DNA of 64,000 nucleotides from assembly GCA_964057225.1 (NCBI GenBank), contig OZ059897.1, positions 17,484,001-17,548,000 of the forward strand, given 5' to 3'. A program made the translations under genes and the position numbers. This DNA is from Auanema rhodensis (Eukaryota; Nematoda; Chromadorea; Rhabditida; Rhabditidae). This document shows, piece after piece, positions 16,901 to 31,200 of this stretch (position 1 is the first letter of the stretch; each line of letters begins with the position of its first letter). The notes below the pieces were generated by a model. It had not been told where the DNA came from and did no database searches. It saw nothing but the letters and a program-made list of their open reading frames with translations.

Positions 16901-19890
16901 GATGGACAATGTTATTCAACGAAAAAATTAATTCTCCAGGGTGAAAATCGAGGATATAAGTGTGAACTTATATCAGTTGATATCTCGGTGCATTTTTAAG
17001 CTAGCGCAAATCTGATAACACAGATCGACGCAGCTTAAAAATCCGCATCGAATGCACTATACTACATTGAGAAACGCTTAATACAAAAATTAGTTATGAT
17101 CGTTTGAAAAATGATGCATTAGTGTATGTTGAGTTTCCATGTACACTCAACATTGCTTCCAAAAACATTTTGACAAAAATTTTTTCGAAAAATTTCAAGA
17201 TAATTTAGCAAAAAGTAGATGTTTTTAGATTCCTTTTTTCAAGGCAAAGACGATGGACAATGTTATTCAACGAAAAAATTAATTCTTCAGGGTGAAAATC
17301 GAGGATATAAGTGTGAACTTATATCAGTTGATATCTCGGTGCATTTTTAAGCTAGCGCAAATCTGATAACACAGATCGACGCAGCTTAAAAATCCGCATC
17401 GAATGCACTATACTACATTGAGAAACGCTTAATACAAAAATTAGTTATGATCGTTTGAAAAATGATGCATTAGTGTATGTTGAGTTTCCATGTACACTCA
17501 ACATTGCTTCCAAAAACATTTTGACAAAAATTTTTTCGAAAAATTTCAAGATAATTTAGCAAAAAGTAGATGTTTTTAGATTCCTTTTTTCAAGGCAAAG
17601 ACGATGGACAATGTTATTCAACGAAAAAATTAATTCTTCAGGGTGAAAATCGAGGATATAAGTGTGAACTTATATCAGTTGATATCTCGGTGCATTTTTA
17701 AGCTAGCGCAAATCTGATAACACAGATCGACGCAGCTTAAAAATCCGCATCGAATGCACTATACTACATTGAGAAACGCTTAATACAAAAATTAGTTATG
17801 ATCGTTTGAAAAATGATGCATTAGTGTATGTTGAGTTTCCATGTACACTCAACATTGCTTCCAAAAACATTTTGACAAAAATTTTTTCGAAAAATTTCAA
17901 GATAATTTAGCAAAAAGTAGATGTTTTTAGATTCCTTTTTTCAAGGCAAAGACGATGGACAATGTTATTCAACGAAAAAATTAATTCTTCAGGGTGAAAA
18001 TCGAGGATATAAGTGTGAACTTATATCAGTTGATATCTCGGTGCATTTTTAAGCTAGCGCAAATCTGATAACACAGATCGACGCAGCTTAAAAATCCGCA
18101 TCGAATGCACTATACTACATTGAGAAACGCTTAATACAAAAATTAGTTATAATCGTTTGAAAAATGATGCATTAGTGTATGTTGAGTTTCCATGTACACT
18201 CAACATTGCTTCCAAAAACATTTTGACAAAAATTTTTTCGAAAAATTTCAAGATAATTTAGCGAAAAGTAGATGTTTTTAGATTCCTTTTTTCAAGGCAA
18301 AGACGATGGACAATGTTATTCAACGAAAAAAGTAATTCTTCAGGGTGAAAATCGAGGATATAAGTGTGAACTTATATCAGTTGATATCTCGGTGCATTTT
18401 TAAGCTAGCGCAAATCTGATAAAACAGATCGACGCAGCTTAAAAATCCGCATCGAATGCACTATACTACATTGAGAAACGCTTAATACAAAAATTAGTTA
18501 TGATCGTTTGAAAAATGATGCATTAGTGTATGTTGAGTTTCCATGTACACTCAACATTGCTTCCAAAAACATTTTGACAAAAATTTTTTCGAAAAATTTC
18601 AAAATAATTTAGCAAAAAGTAGATGTTTTTAGATTCCTTTTTTCAAAGCAAAGACGATGGACAATGTTATTCAACGAAAAAATTTATTCTTCAGGGTGAA
18701 AATCGAGGATATAAGTGTGAACTTATATCAGTTGATATCTCGGTGCATTTTTAAGCTAGCGCAAATCTGATAACACAGATCGACGCAGCTTAAAAATCCG
18801 CATCGAATGCACTATACTACATTGAGAAACGCTTAATACAAAAATTAGTTATGATCGTTTGAAAAATGATGCATTAGTGTATGTTGAGTTTCCATGTACA
18901 CTCAACATTGCTTCCAAAAACATTTTGACAAAAATTTTTTCGAAAAATTTCAAGATAATTTAGCAAAAAGTAGATGTTTTTAGATTCCTTTTTTCAAGGC
19001 AAAGACGATGGACAATGTTATTCAACGAAAAAATTAATTCTTCAGGGTGAAAATCGAGGATATAAGTGTGAACTTATATCAGTTGATATCTCGGTGCATT
19101 TTTAAGCTAGCGCAAGTCTGATAACACAGATCGACGCAGCTTAAAAATCCGCATCGAATGCACTATACTACATTGAGAAACGCTTAATACAAAAATTAGT
19201 TATGATCGTTTGAAAAATGATGCATTAGTGTATGTTGAGTTTCCATGTACACTCAACATTGCTTCCAAAAACATTTTGACAAAAATTTTTTCGAAAAATT
19301 TCAAGATAATTTAGCAAAAAGTAGATGTTTTTAGATTCCTTTTTTCAAGGCAAAGACGATGGACAATGTTATTCAACGAAAAAATTAATTCTTCAGGGTG
19401 AAAATCGAGGATATAAGTGTGAACTTATATCAGTTGATATCTCGGTGCATTTTTAAGCTAGCGCAAGTCTGATAACACAGATCGACGCAGCTTAAAAATC
19501 CGCATCGAATGCACTATACTACATTGAGAAACGCTTAATACAAAAATTAGTTATGATCGTTTGAAAAATGATTCATTAGTGTATGTTGAGTTTCCATGTA
19601 CACTCAACATTGCTTCCAAAAACATTTTGACAAAACTTTTTTCGAAAAATTTCAAGATAATTTAGCAAAAAGTAGATGTTTTTAGATTCCTTTTTTCAAG
19701 GCAAAGACGATGGACAATGTTATTCAACGAAAAAATTAATTCTTCAGGGTGAAAATCGAGGATATAAGTGTGAACTTATATCAGTTGATATCTCGGTGCA
19801 TTTTTAAGCTAGCGCAAGTCTGATAACACAGATCGACGCAGCTTAAAAATCCGCATCGAATGCACTATACTACATTGAGAAACGCTTGAT
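13920..19890. repeat. Satellite sub-block: 7-mer and its 10-mer derivative
   Basis: Rare variants at 14234 (TCTGCAT) and about 14474 (TTCTCC) recur 2457 bp later (7 monomers) at 16691 and 16931. The TAATCG variant at 14991 recurs 3159 bp later (9 monomers) at 18150, and the CAAGTC triplet at 15604-16306 recurs 3510 bp later (10 monomers) at 19114-19816. The second copy is therefore the first copy with three monomers added inside it. Confidence 0.7.
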
Positions 19891-22265
19891 ACAAAAATTA
19901 GTTATGATCGTTTGAAAAATGATGCATTAGTGTATGTTGAGTTTCCATGTACACTCAACATTGCTTCCAAAAACATTTTGACAAAAATTTTTTCGAAAAA
20001 TTTCAAAATAATTTAGCAAAAAGTAGATGTTTTTAGATTCCTTTTTTCAAGGCAAAGACGATGGACAATGTTATTCAACGAAAAAATTTATTCTTCAGGG
20101 TGAACATCGAGGATATAAGTGTGAACTTATATCAGTTGATATCTCGGTGCATTTTTAAGCTAGCGCAAATCTGATAACACAGATCGACGCAGCTTAAAAA
20201 TCCGCATCGAATGCACTATACTACATTGAGAAACGCTTAATACAAAAATTAGTTATGATCGTTTGAAAAATGATGCATTAGTGTATGTTGAGTTTCCATG
20301 TACACTCAACATTGCTTCCAAAAACATTTTGACAAAAATTTTTTCGAAAAATTTCAAAATATTTTAGCAAAAAGTAGATGTTTTTAGATTCCTTTTTTCA
20401 CGGCAAAGACGATGGACAATGTTATTCAACGAAAAAAACAATTCTTCAGGGTGAAAATCGAGGATATAAGTGTGAACTTATATCAGTTGATATATCGGTG
20501 CATTTTTAAGCTAGCGCAAATCTGATAACACAGATCGACGCAGCTTAAAAATCCGCATCGAATGCACTATACTACATTGAGAAACGCTTAATACAAAAAT
20601 TAGTTATGATCGTTTGAAAAATGATGCATTAGTGTATGTTGAGTTTCCATGTACACTCAACATTGCTTCCAAAAACATTTTGACAAAAATTTTTTCGAAA
20701 AATTTCAAGATAATTTAGCAAAAAGTAGATGTTTTTAGATTCCTTTTTTCAAGGCAAAGACGATGGACAATGTTATTCAACGAAAAAATTAATTCTTCAG
20801 GGTGAAAATCGAGGATATAAGTGTGAACTTATATCAATTGATATCTCGGTGCATTTTTAAGCTAGCGCAAATCTGATAACACAGATCGACGCAGCTTAAA
20901 AATCCGCATCGAATGCACTATACTACATTGAGAAACGCTTAATACAAAAATTAGTTATGATCGTTTGAAAAATGATGCATTAGTGTATGTTGAGTTTCCA
21001 TGTACACTCAACATTGCTTCCAAAAACATTTTGACAAAAATTTTTTCCAAAAATTTCAAGATAATTTAGCGAAAAGTAGATGTTTTTAGATTCCTTTTTT
21101 CAAGGCAAAGACGATGGACAATGTTATTCAACGAAAAAATTAATTCTTCAGGGTGAAAATCGAGGATATAAGTGTGAACTTATATCAGTTGATATCTCGG
21201 TGCATTTTTAAGCTAGCGCAAATCTGATAACACAGATCGACGCAGCTTAAAAATCCGCATCGAATGCACTATACTACATTGAGAAACGCTTAATACAAAA
21301 ATTAGTTATGATCGTTTGAAAAATGATGCATTAGTGTATGTTGAGTTTCCATGTACACTCAACATTGCTTCCAAAAACATTTTGACAAAAATTTTTTCGA
21401 AAAATTTCAAAATAATGTAGCGAAAAGTAGATGTTTTTAGATTCCTTTTTTCAAGGCAAAGACGATGGACAATGTTATTCAACGAAAAAATTTATTCTTC
21501 AGGGTGAAAATCGAGGATATAAGTGTGAACTTATATCAGTTGATATATCGGTGCATTTTTAAGCTAGCGCAAATCTGATAACACAGATCGACGCAGCTTA
21601 AAAATCTGCATCGAATGCACTATACTACATTGAGAAACGCTTAATACAAAAATTAGTTATGATCGTTTGAAAAATGATTCATTAGTGTATGTTGAGTTTC
21701 CATGTACACTCAACATTGCTTCCAAAAACATTTTGACAAAACTTTTTTCGAAAAATTTCAAGATAATTTAGCAAAAAGTAGATGTTTTTAGATTCCTTTT
21801 TTCAAGGCAAAGACGATGGACAATGTTATTCAACGAAAAAATTAATTCTCCAGGGTGAAAATCGAGGATATAAGTGTGAACTTATATCAGTTGATATCTC
21901 GGTGCATTTTTAAGCTAGCGCAAATCTGATAACACAGATCGACGCAGCTTAAAAATCCGCATCGAATGCACTATACTACATTGAGAAACGCTTAATACAA
22001 AAATTAGTTATGATCGTTTGAAAAATGATGCATTAGTGTATGTTGAGTTTCCATGTACACTCAACATTGCTTCCAAAAACATTTTGACAAAAATTTTTTC
22101 GAAAAATTTCAAAATAATTTAGCGAAAAGTAGATGTTTTTAGATTCCTTTTTTCAAGGCAAAGACGATGGACAATGTTATTCAACGAAAAAATTTATTCT
22201 TCAGGGTGAAAATCGAGGATATAAGTGTGAACTTATATCAGTTGATATCTCGGTGCATTTTTAAG

Positions 22266-25200
22266 CTAGCGCAAATCTGATAACACAGATCGACGCAGCT
22301 TAAAAATCCGCATCGAATGCACTATACTACATTGAGAAACGCTTGATACAAAAATTAGTTCTGATCGTTTGAAAAATGATGCATTAGTGTATGTTGAGTT
22401 TCCATGTACACTCAACATTGCTTCCAAAAACATTTTGACAAAAATTTTTTCGAAAAATTTCAAGATAATTTAGCAAAAAGTAGATGTTTTTAGATTCCTT
22501 TTTTCAAGGCAAAGACGATGGACAATGTTATTCAACGAAAAAATTAATTCTTCAGGGTGAAAATCGAGGATATAAGTGTGAACTTATATCAGTTGATATC
22601 TCGGTGCATTTTTAAGCTAGCGCAAATCTGATAACACAGATCGACGCAGCTTAAAAATCCGCATCGAATGCACTATACTACATTGAGAAACGCTTAATAC
22701 AAAAATTAGTTATGATCGTTTGAAAAATGATGCATTAGTGTATGTTGAGTTTCCATGTACACTCAACATTGCTTCCAAAAACATTTTGACAAAAATTTTT
22801 TCGAAAAATTTCAAAATAATTTAGCAAAAAGTAGATGTTTTTAGATTCCTTTTTTCAAGGCAAAGACGATGGACAATGTTATTCAACGAAAAAATTTATT
22901 CTTCAGGGTGAAAATTGAGGATATAAGTGTGAACTTATATCAGTTGATATATTGGTGCATTTTTAAGCTAGCGCAAATCTGATAACACAGATCGACGCAG
23001 CTTAAAAATCCGCATCGAATGCACTATACTACATTGAGAAACGCCTAATACAAAAATTAGTTATGATCGTTTGAAAAATGATGCATTAGTGTATGTTGAG
23101 TTTCCATGTACACTCAACATTGCTTCCATAAACATTTTGACAAAAATTTTTTCGAAAAATTTCAAAATAATTTAGCAAAAAGTAGATGTTTTTAGATTCC
23201 TTTTTTCAAGGCAAAGACGATGGACAATGTTATTCAACGAAAAAATTTATTCTTCAGGGTGAAAATCGAGGATATAAGTGTGAACTTATATCAGTTGATA
23301 TATCGGTGCATTTTTAAGCTAGCGCAAATCTGATAACACAGATCGACGCAGCTTAAAAATCCGCATCGAATGCACTATACTACATTGAGAAACGCTTAAT
23401 ACAAAAATTAGTTATGATCGTTTGAAAAATGATGCATTAGTGTATGTTGAGTTTCCATGTACACTCAACATTGCTTCCAAAAACATTTTGACAAAAATTT
23501 TTTCGAAAAATTTCAAGATAATTTAGCAAAAAGTAGATGTTTTTAGATTCCTTTTTTCAAGGCAAAGACGATGGACAATGTTATTCAATGAAAAAATTAA
23601 TTCTTCAGGGTGAAAATCGAGGATATAAGTGTGAACTTATATCAGTTGATATCTCGGTGCATTTTTAAGCTAGCGCAAATCTGATAACACAGATCGACGC
23701 AGCTTAAAAATCCGCATCGAATGCACTATACTACATTGAGAAACGCTTAATACAAAAATTAGTTATGATCGTTTGAAAAATGATGCATTAGTGTATGTTG
23801 AGTTTCCATGTACACTCAACATTGCTTCCAAAAACATTTTGACAAAAATTTTTTCGAAAAATTTCAAAATAATTTAGCAAAAAGTAGATGTTTTTAGATT
23901 CCTTTTTTCAAGGCAAAGACGATGGACAATGTTATTCAACGAAAAAAACAATTCTTCAGGGTGAAAATCGAGGATATAAGTGTGAACTTATATCAGTTGA
24001 TATATCGGTGCATTTTTAAGTTAGCGCAAATCTGATAACACAGATCGACGCAGCTTAAAAATCCGCATCGAATGCACTATACTACATTGAGAAACGCTTA
24101 ATACAAAAATTAGTTATGATCGTTTGAAAAATGATGCATTAGTGTATGTTGAGTTTCCATGTACACTCAACATTGCTTCCAAAAACATTTTGACAAAAAT
24201 TTTTTCGAAAAATTTCAAAATAATTTAGCAAAAAGTAGATGTTTTTAGATTCCTTTTTTCAAGGCAAAGACGATGGACAATGTTATTCAACGAAAAAATT
24301 AATTCTTCAGGGTGAAAATCGAGGATATAAGTGTGAACTTATATCAGTTGATATCTCGGTGCATTTTTAAGCTAGCGCAAGTCTGATAACACAGATCGAC
24401 GCAGCTTAAAAATCCGCATCGAATGCACTATACTACATTGAGAAACGCTTGATACAAAAATTAGTTATGATCGTTTGAAAAATGATGCATTAGTGTATGT
24501 TGAGTTTCCATGTACACTCAACATTGCTTCCAAAAACATTTTGACAAAAATTTTTTCGAAAAATTTCAAAATAATTTAGCAAAAAGTAGATGTTTTTAGA
24601 TTCCTTTTTTCAAGGCAAAGACGATGGACAATGTTATTCAACGAAAAAAACAATTCTTCAGGGTGAAAATCGAGGATATAAGTGTGAACTTATATCAGTT
24701 GATATATCGGTGCATTTTTAAGCTAGCGCAAATCTGATAACACAGATCGACGCAGCTTAAAAATCCGCATCGAATGCACTATACTACATTGAGAAACGCT
24801 TAATACAAAAATTAGTTATGATCGTTTGAAAAATGATGCATTAGTGTATGTTGAGTTTCCATGTACACTCAACATTGCTTCCAAAAACATTTTGACAAAA
24901 ATTTTTTCGAAAAATTTCAAAATAATTTAGCAAAAAGTAGATGTTTTTAGATTCCTTTTTTCAAGGCAAAGACGATGGACAATGTTATTCAACGAAAAAA
25001 ACAATTCTTCAGGGTGAAAATCGAGGATATAAGTGTGAACTTATATCAGTTGATATATCGGTGCATTTTTAAGCTAGCGCAAATCTGATAACACAGATCG
25101 ACGCAGCTTAAAAATCCGCATCGAATGCACTATACTACATTGAGAAACGCTTGATACAAAAATTAGTTCTGATCGTTTGAAAAATGATGCATTAGTGTAT

Positions 25201-28200
25201 GTTGAGTTTCCATGTACACTCAACATTGCTTCCAAAAACATTTTGACAAAAATTTTTTCGAAAAATTTCAAGATAATTTAGCAAAAAGTAGATGTTTTTA
25301 GATTCCTTTTTTCAAGGCAAAGACGATGGACAATGTTATTCAACGAAAAAATTTATTCTTCAGGGTGAAAATCGAGGATATAAGTGTGAACTTATATCAG
25401 TTGATATATTGGTGCATTTTTAAGCTAGCGCAAATCTGATAACACAGATCGACGCAGCTTAAAAATCCGCATCGAATGCACTATACTACATTGAGAAACG
25501 CTTAATACAAAAATTAGTTATGATCGTTTGAAAAATGATGCATTAGTGTATGTTGAGTTTCCATGTACACTCAACATTGCTTCCAAAAACATTTTGACAA
25601 AAATTTTTTCGAAAAATTTCAAGATAATTTAGCAAAAAGTAGATGTTTTTAGATTCCTTTTTTCAAGGCAAAGACGATGGACAATGTTATTCAACGAAAA
25701 AAACAATTCTTCAGGGTGAAAATCGAGGATATAAGTGTGAACTTATATCAGTTGATATATCGGTGCATTTTTAAGCTAGCGCAAATCTGATAACACAGAT
25801 CGACGCAGCTTAAAAATCCGCATCGAATGCACTATACTACATTGAGAAACGCTTGATACAAAAATTAGTTCTGATCGTTTGAAAAATGATGCATTAGTGT
25901 ATGTTGAGTTTCCATGTACACTCAACATTGCTTCCAAAAACATTTTGACAAAAATTTTTTCGAAAAATTTCAAAATAATTTAGCAAAAAGTAGATGTTTT
26001 TAGATTCCTTTTTTCAAGGCAAAGACGATGGACAATGTTATTCAACGAAAAAATTTATTCTTCAGGGTGAAAATCGAGGATATAAGTGTGAACTTATATC
26101 AGTTGATATCTCGGTGCATTTTTAAGCTAGCGCAAATCTGATAACACAGATCGACGCAGCTTAAAAATCCGCATCGAATGCACTATACTACATTGAGAAA
26201 CGCTTAATACAAAAATTAGTTATGATCGTTTGAAAAATGATGCATCAGTGTATGTTGAGTTTCCATGTACACTCAACATTGCTTCCAAAAACATTTTGAC
26301 AAAACTTTTTTCGAAAAATTTCAAGATAATTTAGCAAAAAGTAGATGTTTTTAGATTCCTTTTTTCAAGGCAAAGACGATGGACAATGTTATTCAACGAA
26401 AAAAACAATTCTTCAGGGTGAAAATCGAGGATATAAGTGTGAACTTATATCAGTTGATATCTCGGTGCATTTTTAAGCTAGCGCAAATCTGATAACACAG
26501 ATCGACGCAGCTTAAAAATCCGCATCGAATGCACTATACTACATTGAGAAACGCTTAATACAAAAATTAGTTATGATCGTTTGAAAAATGATGCATCAGT
26601 GTATGTTGAGTTTCCATGTACACTCAACATTGCTTCCAAAAACATTTTGACAAAACTTTTTTCGAAAAATTTCAAGATAATTTAGCAAAAAGTAGATGTT
26701 TTTAGATTCCTTTTTTCAAGGCAAAGACGATGGACAATGTTATTCAACGAAAAAAACAATTCTTCAGGGTGAAAATCGAGGATATAAGTGTGAACTTATA
26801 TCAGTTGATATATCGGTGCATTTTTAAGCTAGCGCAAATCTGATAACACAGATCGACGCAGCTTACAAATCCGCATCGAATGCACTATACTACATTGAGA
26901 AACGCTTAATACAAAAATTAGTTATGATCGTTTGAAAAATGATGCATTAGTGTATGTTGAGTTTCCATGTACACTCAACATTGCTTCCAAAAACATTTTG
27001 ACAAAAATTTTTTCGAAAAATTTCAAAATAATTTAGCAAAAAGTAGATGTTTTTAGATTCCTTTTTTCAAGGCAAAGACGATGGACAATGTTATTCAACG
27101 AAAAAATTTATTCTTCAGGGTGAAAATCGAGGATATAAGTGTGAACTTATATCAGTTGATATCTCGGTGTATTTTTAAGCTAGCGCAAGTCTGATAACAC
27201 AGATCGACGCAGCTTAAAAATCCGCATCGAATGCACTATACTACATTGAGAAACGCTTAATACAAAAATTAGTTATGATCGTTTGAAAAATGATGCATTA
27301 GTGTATGTTGAGTTTCCATGTACACTCAACATTGCTTCCAAAAACATTTTGACAAAACTTTTTTCGAAAAATTTCAAGATAATTTAGCAAAAAGTAGATG
27401 TTTTTAGATTCCTTTTTTCAAGGCAAAGACGATGGACAATGTTATTCAACGAAAAAAACAATTCTTCAGGGTGAAAATCGAGGATATAAGTGTGAACTTA
27501 TATCAGTTGATATATCGGTGCATTTTTAAGCTAGCGCAAATCTGATAACACAGATCGACGCAGCTTACAAATCCGCATCGAATGCACTATACTACATTGA
27601 GAAACGCTTAATACAAAAATTAGTTATGATCGTTTGAAAAATGATGCATTAGTGTATGTTGAGTTTCCATGTACACTCAACATTGCTTCCAAAAACATTT
27701 TGACAAAAATTTTTTCGAAAAATTTCAAGATAATTTAGCAAAAAGTAGATGTTTTTAGATTCCTTTTTTCAAGGCAAAGACGATGGACAATGTTATTCAA
27801 CGAAAAAATTAATTCTTCAGGGTGAAAATCGAGGATATAAGTGTGAACTTATATCAGTTGATATCTCGGTGCATTTTTAAGCTAGCGCAAATCTGATAAC
27901 ACAGATCGACGTAGCTTAAAAATCCGCATCGAATGCACTATACTACATTGAGAAACGCTTAATACAAAAATTAGTTATGATCGTTTGAAAAATGATGCAT
28001 TAGTGTATGTTGAGTTTCCATGTACACTCAACATTGCTTCCAAAAACATTTTGACAAAAATTTTTTCGAAAAATTTCAAAATAATTTAGCAAAAAGTAGA
28101 TGTTTTTAGATTCCTTTTTTCAAGGCAAAGACGATGGACAATGTTATTCAACGAAAAAATTAATTCTTCAGGGTGAAAATCGAGGATATAAGTGTGAACT

Positions 28201-31200
28201 TATATCAGTTGATATCTCGGTGCATTTTTAAGCTAGCGCAAATCTGATAACACAGATCGACGTAGCTTGAAAATCCGCATCGAATGCACTATACTACATT
28301 GAGAAACGCTTAATACAAAAATTAGTTATGATCGTTTGAAAAATGATGCATTAGTGTATGTTGAGTTTCCATGTACACTCAACATTGCTTCCAAAAACAT
28401 TTTGACAAAATTTTTTTCGAAAAATTTCAAAATAATTTAGCAAAAAGTAGATGTTTTTAGATTCCTTTTTTCAAGGCAAAGACGATGGACAATGTTATTC
28501 AACGAAAAAATTAATTCTTCAGGGTGAAAATCGAGGATATAAGTGTGAACTTATATCAGTTGATATCTCGGTGCATTTTTAAGCTAGCGCAAATCTGATA
28601 ACACAGATCGACGTAGCTTAAAAATCCGCATCGAATGCACTATACTACATTGAGAAACGCTTAATACAAAAATTAGTTATGATCGTTTGAAAAATGATGC
28701 ATTAGTGTATGTTGAGTTTCCATGTACACTCAACATTGCTTCCAAAAACATTTTGACAAAATTTTTTTCGAAAAATTTCAAAATAATTTAGCAAAAAGTA
28801 GATGTTTTTAGATTCCTTTTTTCAAGGCAAAGACGATGGACAATGTTATTCAACGAAAAAAACAATTCTTCAGGGTGAAAATCGAGGATATAAGTGTGAA
28901 CTTATATCAGTTGATATATCGGTGCATTTTTAAGCTAGCGCAAATCTGATAACACAGATCGACGCAGCTTAAAAATCCGCATCGAATGCACTATACTACA
29001 TTGGGAAACGCTTGATACAAAAATTAGTTCTGATCGTTTGAAAAATGATGCATTAGTGTATGTTGAGTTTCCATGTACACTCAACATTGCTTCCAAAAAC
29101 ATTTTGACAAAAATTTTTTCGAAAAATTTCAAAATAATTTAGCAAAAAGTAGATGTTTTTAGATTCCTTTTTTCAAGGCAAAGACGATGGACAATGTTAT
29201 TCAACGAAAAAATTTATTCTTCAGGGTGAAAATCGAGGATATAAGTGTGAACTTATATCAGTTGATATCTCGGTGCATTTTTAAGCTAGCGCAAATCTGA
29301 TAACACAGATCGACGCAGCTTAAAAATCCGCATCGAATGCACTATACTACATTGAGAAACGCTTAATACAAAAATTAGTTATGATCGTTTGAAAAATGAT
29401 GCATTAGTGTATGTTGAGTTTCCATGTACACTCAACATTGCTTCCAAAAACATTTTGACAAAAATTTTTTCGAAAAATTTCAAGATAATTTAGCAAAAAG
29501 TAGATGTTTTTAGATTCCTTTTTTCAAGGCAAAGACGATGGACAATGTTATTCAACGAAAAAATTAATTCTTCAGGGTGAAAATCGAGGATATAAGTGTG
29601 AACTTATATCAGTTGATATCTCGGTGCATTTTTAAGCTAGCGCAAATCTGATAACACAGATCGACGTAGCTTAAAAATCCGCATCGAATGCACTATACTA
29701 CATTGAGAAACGCTTAATACAAAAATTAGTTATGATCGTTTGAAAAATGATGCATTAGTGTATGTTGAGTTTCCATGTACACTCAACATTGCTTCCAAAA
29801 ACATTTTGACAAAAATTTTTTCGAAAAATTTCAAAATAATTTAGCAAAAAGTAGATGTTTTTAGATTCCTTTTTTCAAGGCAAAGACGATGGACAATGTT
29901 ATTCAACGAAAAAATTAATTCTTCAGGGTGAAAATCGAGGATATAAGTGTGAACTTATATCAGTTGATATCTCGGTGCATTTTTAAGCTAGCGCAAATCT
30001 GATAACACAGATCGACGTAGCTTAAAAATCCGCATCGAATGCACTATACTACATTGAGAAACGCTTAATACAAAAATTAGTTATGATCGTTTGAAAAATG
30101 ATGCATTAGTGTATGTTGAGTTTCCATGTACACTCAACATTGCTTCCAAAAACATTTTGACAAAAATTTTTTCGAAAAATTTCAAAATAATTTAGCAAAA
30201 AGTAGATGTTTTTAGATTCCTTTTTTCAAGGCAAAGACGATGGACAATGTTATTCAACGAAAAAAACAATTCTTCAGGGTGAAAATCGAGGATATAAGTG
30301 TGAACTTATATCAGTTGATATATCGGTGCATTTTTAAGCTAGCGCAAATCTGATAACACAGATCGACGCAGCTTAAAAATCCGCATCGAATGCACTATAC
30401 TACATTGAGAAACGCTTGATACAAAAATTAGTTCTGATCGTTTGAAAAATGATGCATTAGTGTATGTTGAGTTTCCATGTACACTCAACATTGCTTCCAA
30501 AAACATTTTGACAAAAATTTTTTCGAAAAATTTCAAAATAATTTAGCAAAAAGTAGATGTTTTTAGATTCCTTTTTTCAAGGCAAAGACGATGGACAATG
30601 TTATTCAACGAAAAAATTAATTCTTCAGGGTGAAAATCGAGGATATAAGTGTGAACTTATATCAGTTGATATCTCGGTGCATTTTTAAGCTAGCGCAAAT
30701 CTGATAACACAGATCGACGTAGCTTAAAAATCCGCATCGAATGCACTATACTACATTGAGAAACGCTTAATACAAAAATTAGTTATGATCGTTTGAAAAA
30801 TGATGCATTAGTGTATGTTGAGTTTCCATGTACACTCAACATTGCTTCCAAAAACATTTTGACAAAAATTTTTTCGAAAAATTTCAAAATAATTTAGCAA
30901 AAAGTAGATGTTTTTAGATTCCTTTTTTCAAGGCAAAGACGATGGACAATGTTATTCAACGAAAAAAACAATTCTTCAGGGTGAAAATCGAGGATATAAG
31001 TGTGAACTTATATCAGTTGATATATCGGTGCATTTTTAAGCTAGCGCAAATCTGATAACACAGATCGACGCAGCTTAAAAATCCGCATCGAATGCACTAT
31101 ACTACATTGAGAAACGCTTGATACAAAAATTAGTTCTGATCGTTTGAAAAATGATGCATTAGTGTATGTTGAGTTTCCATGTACACTCAACATTGCTTCC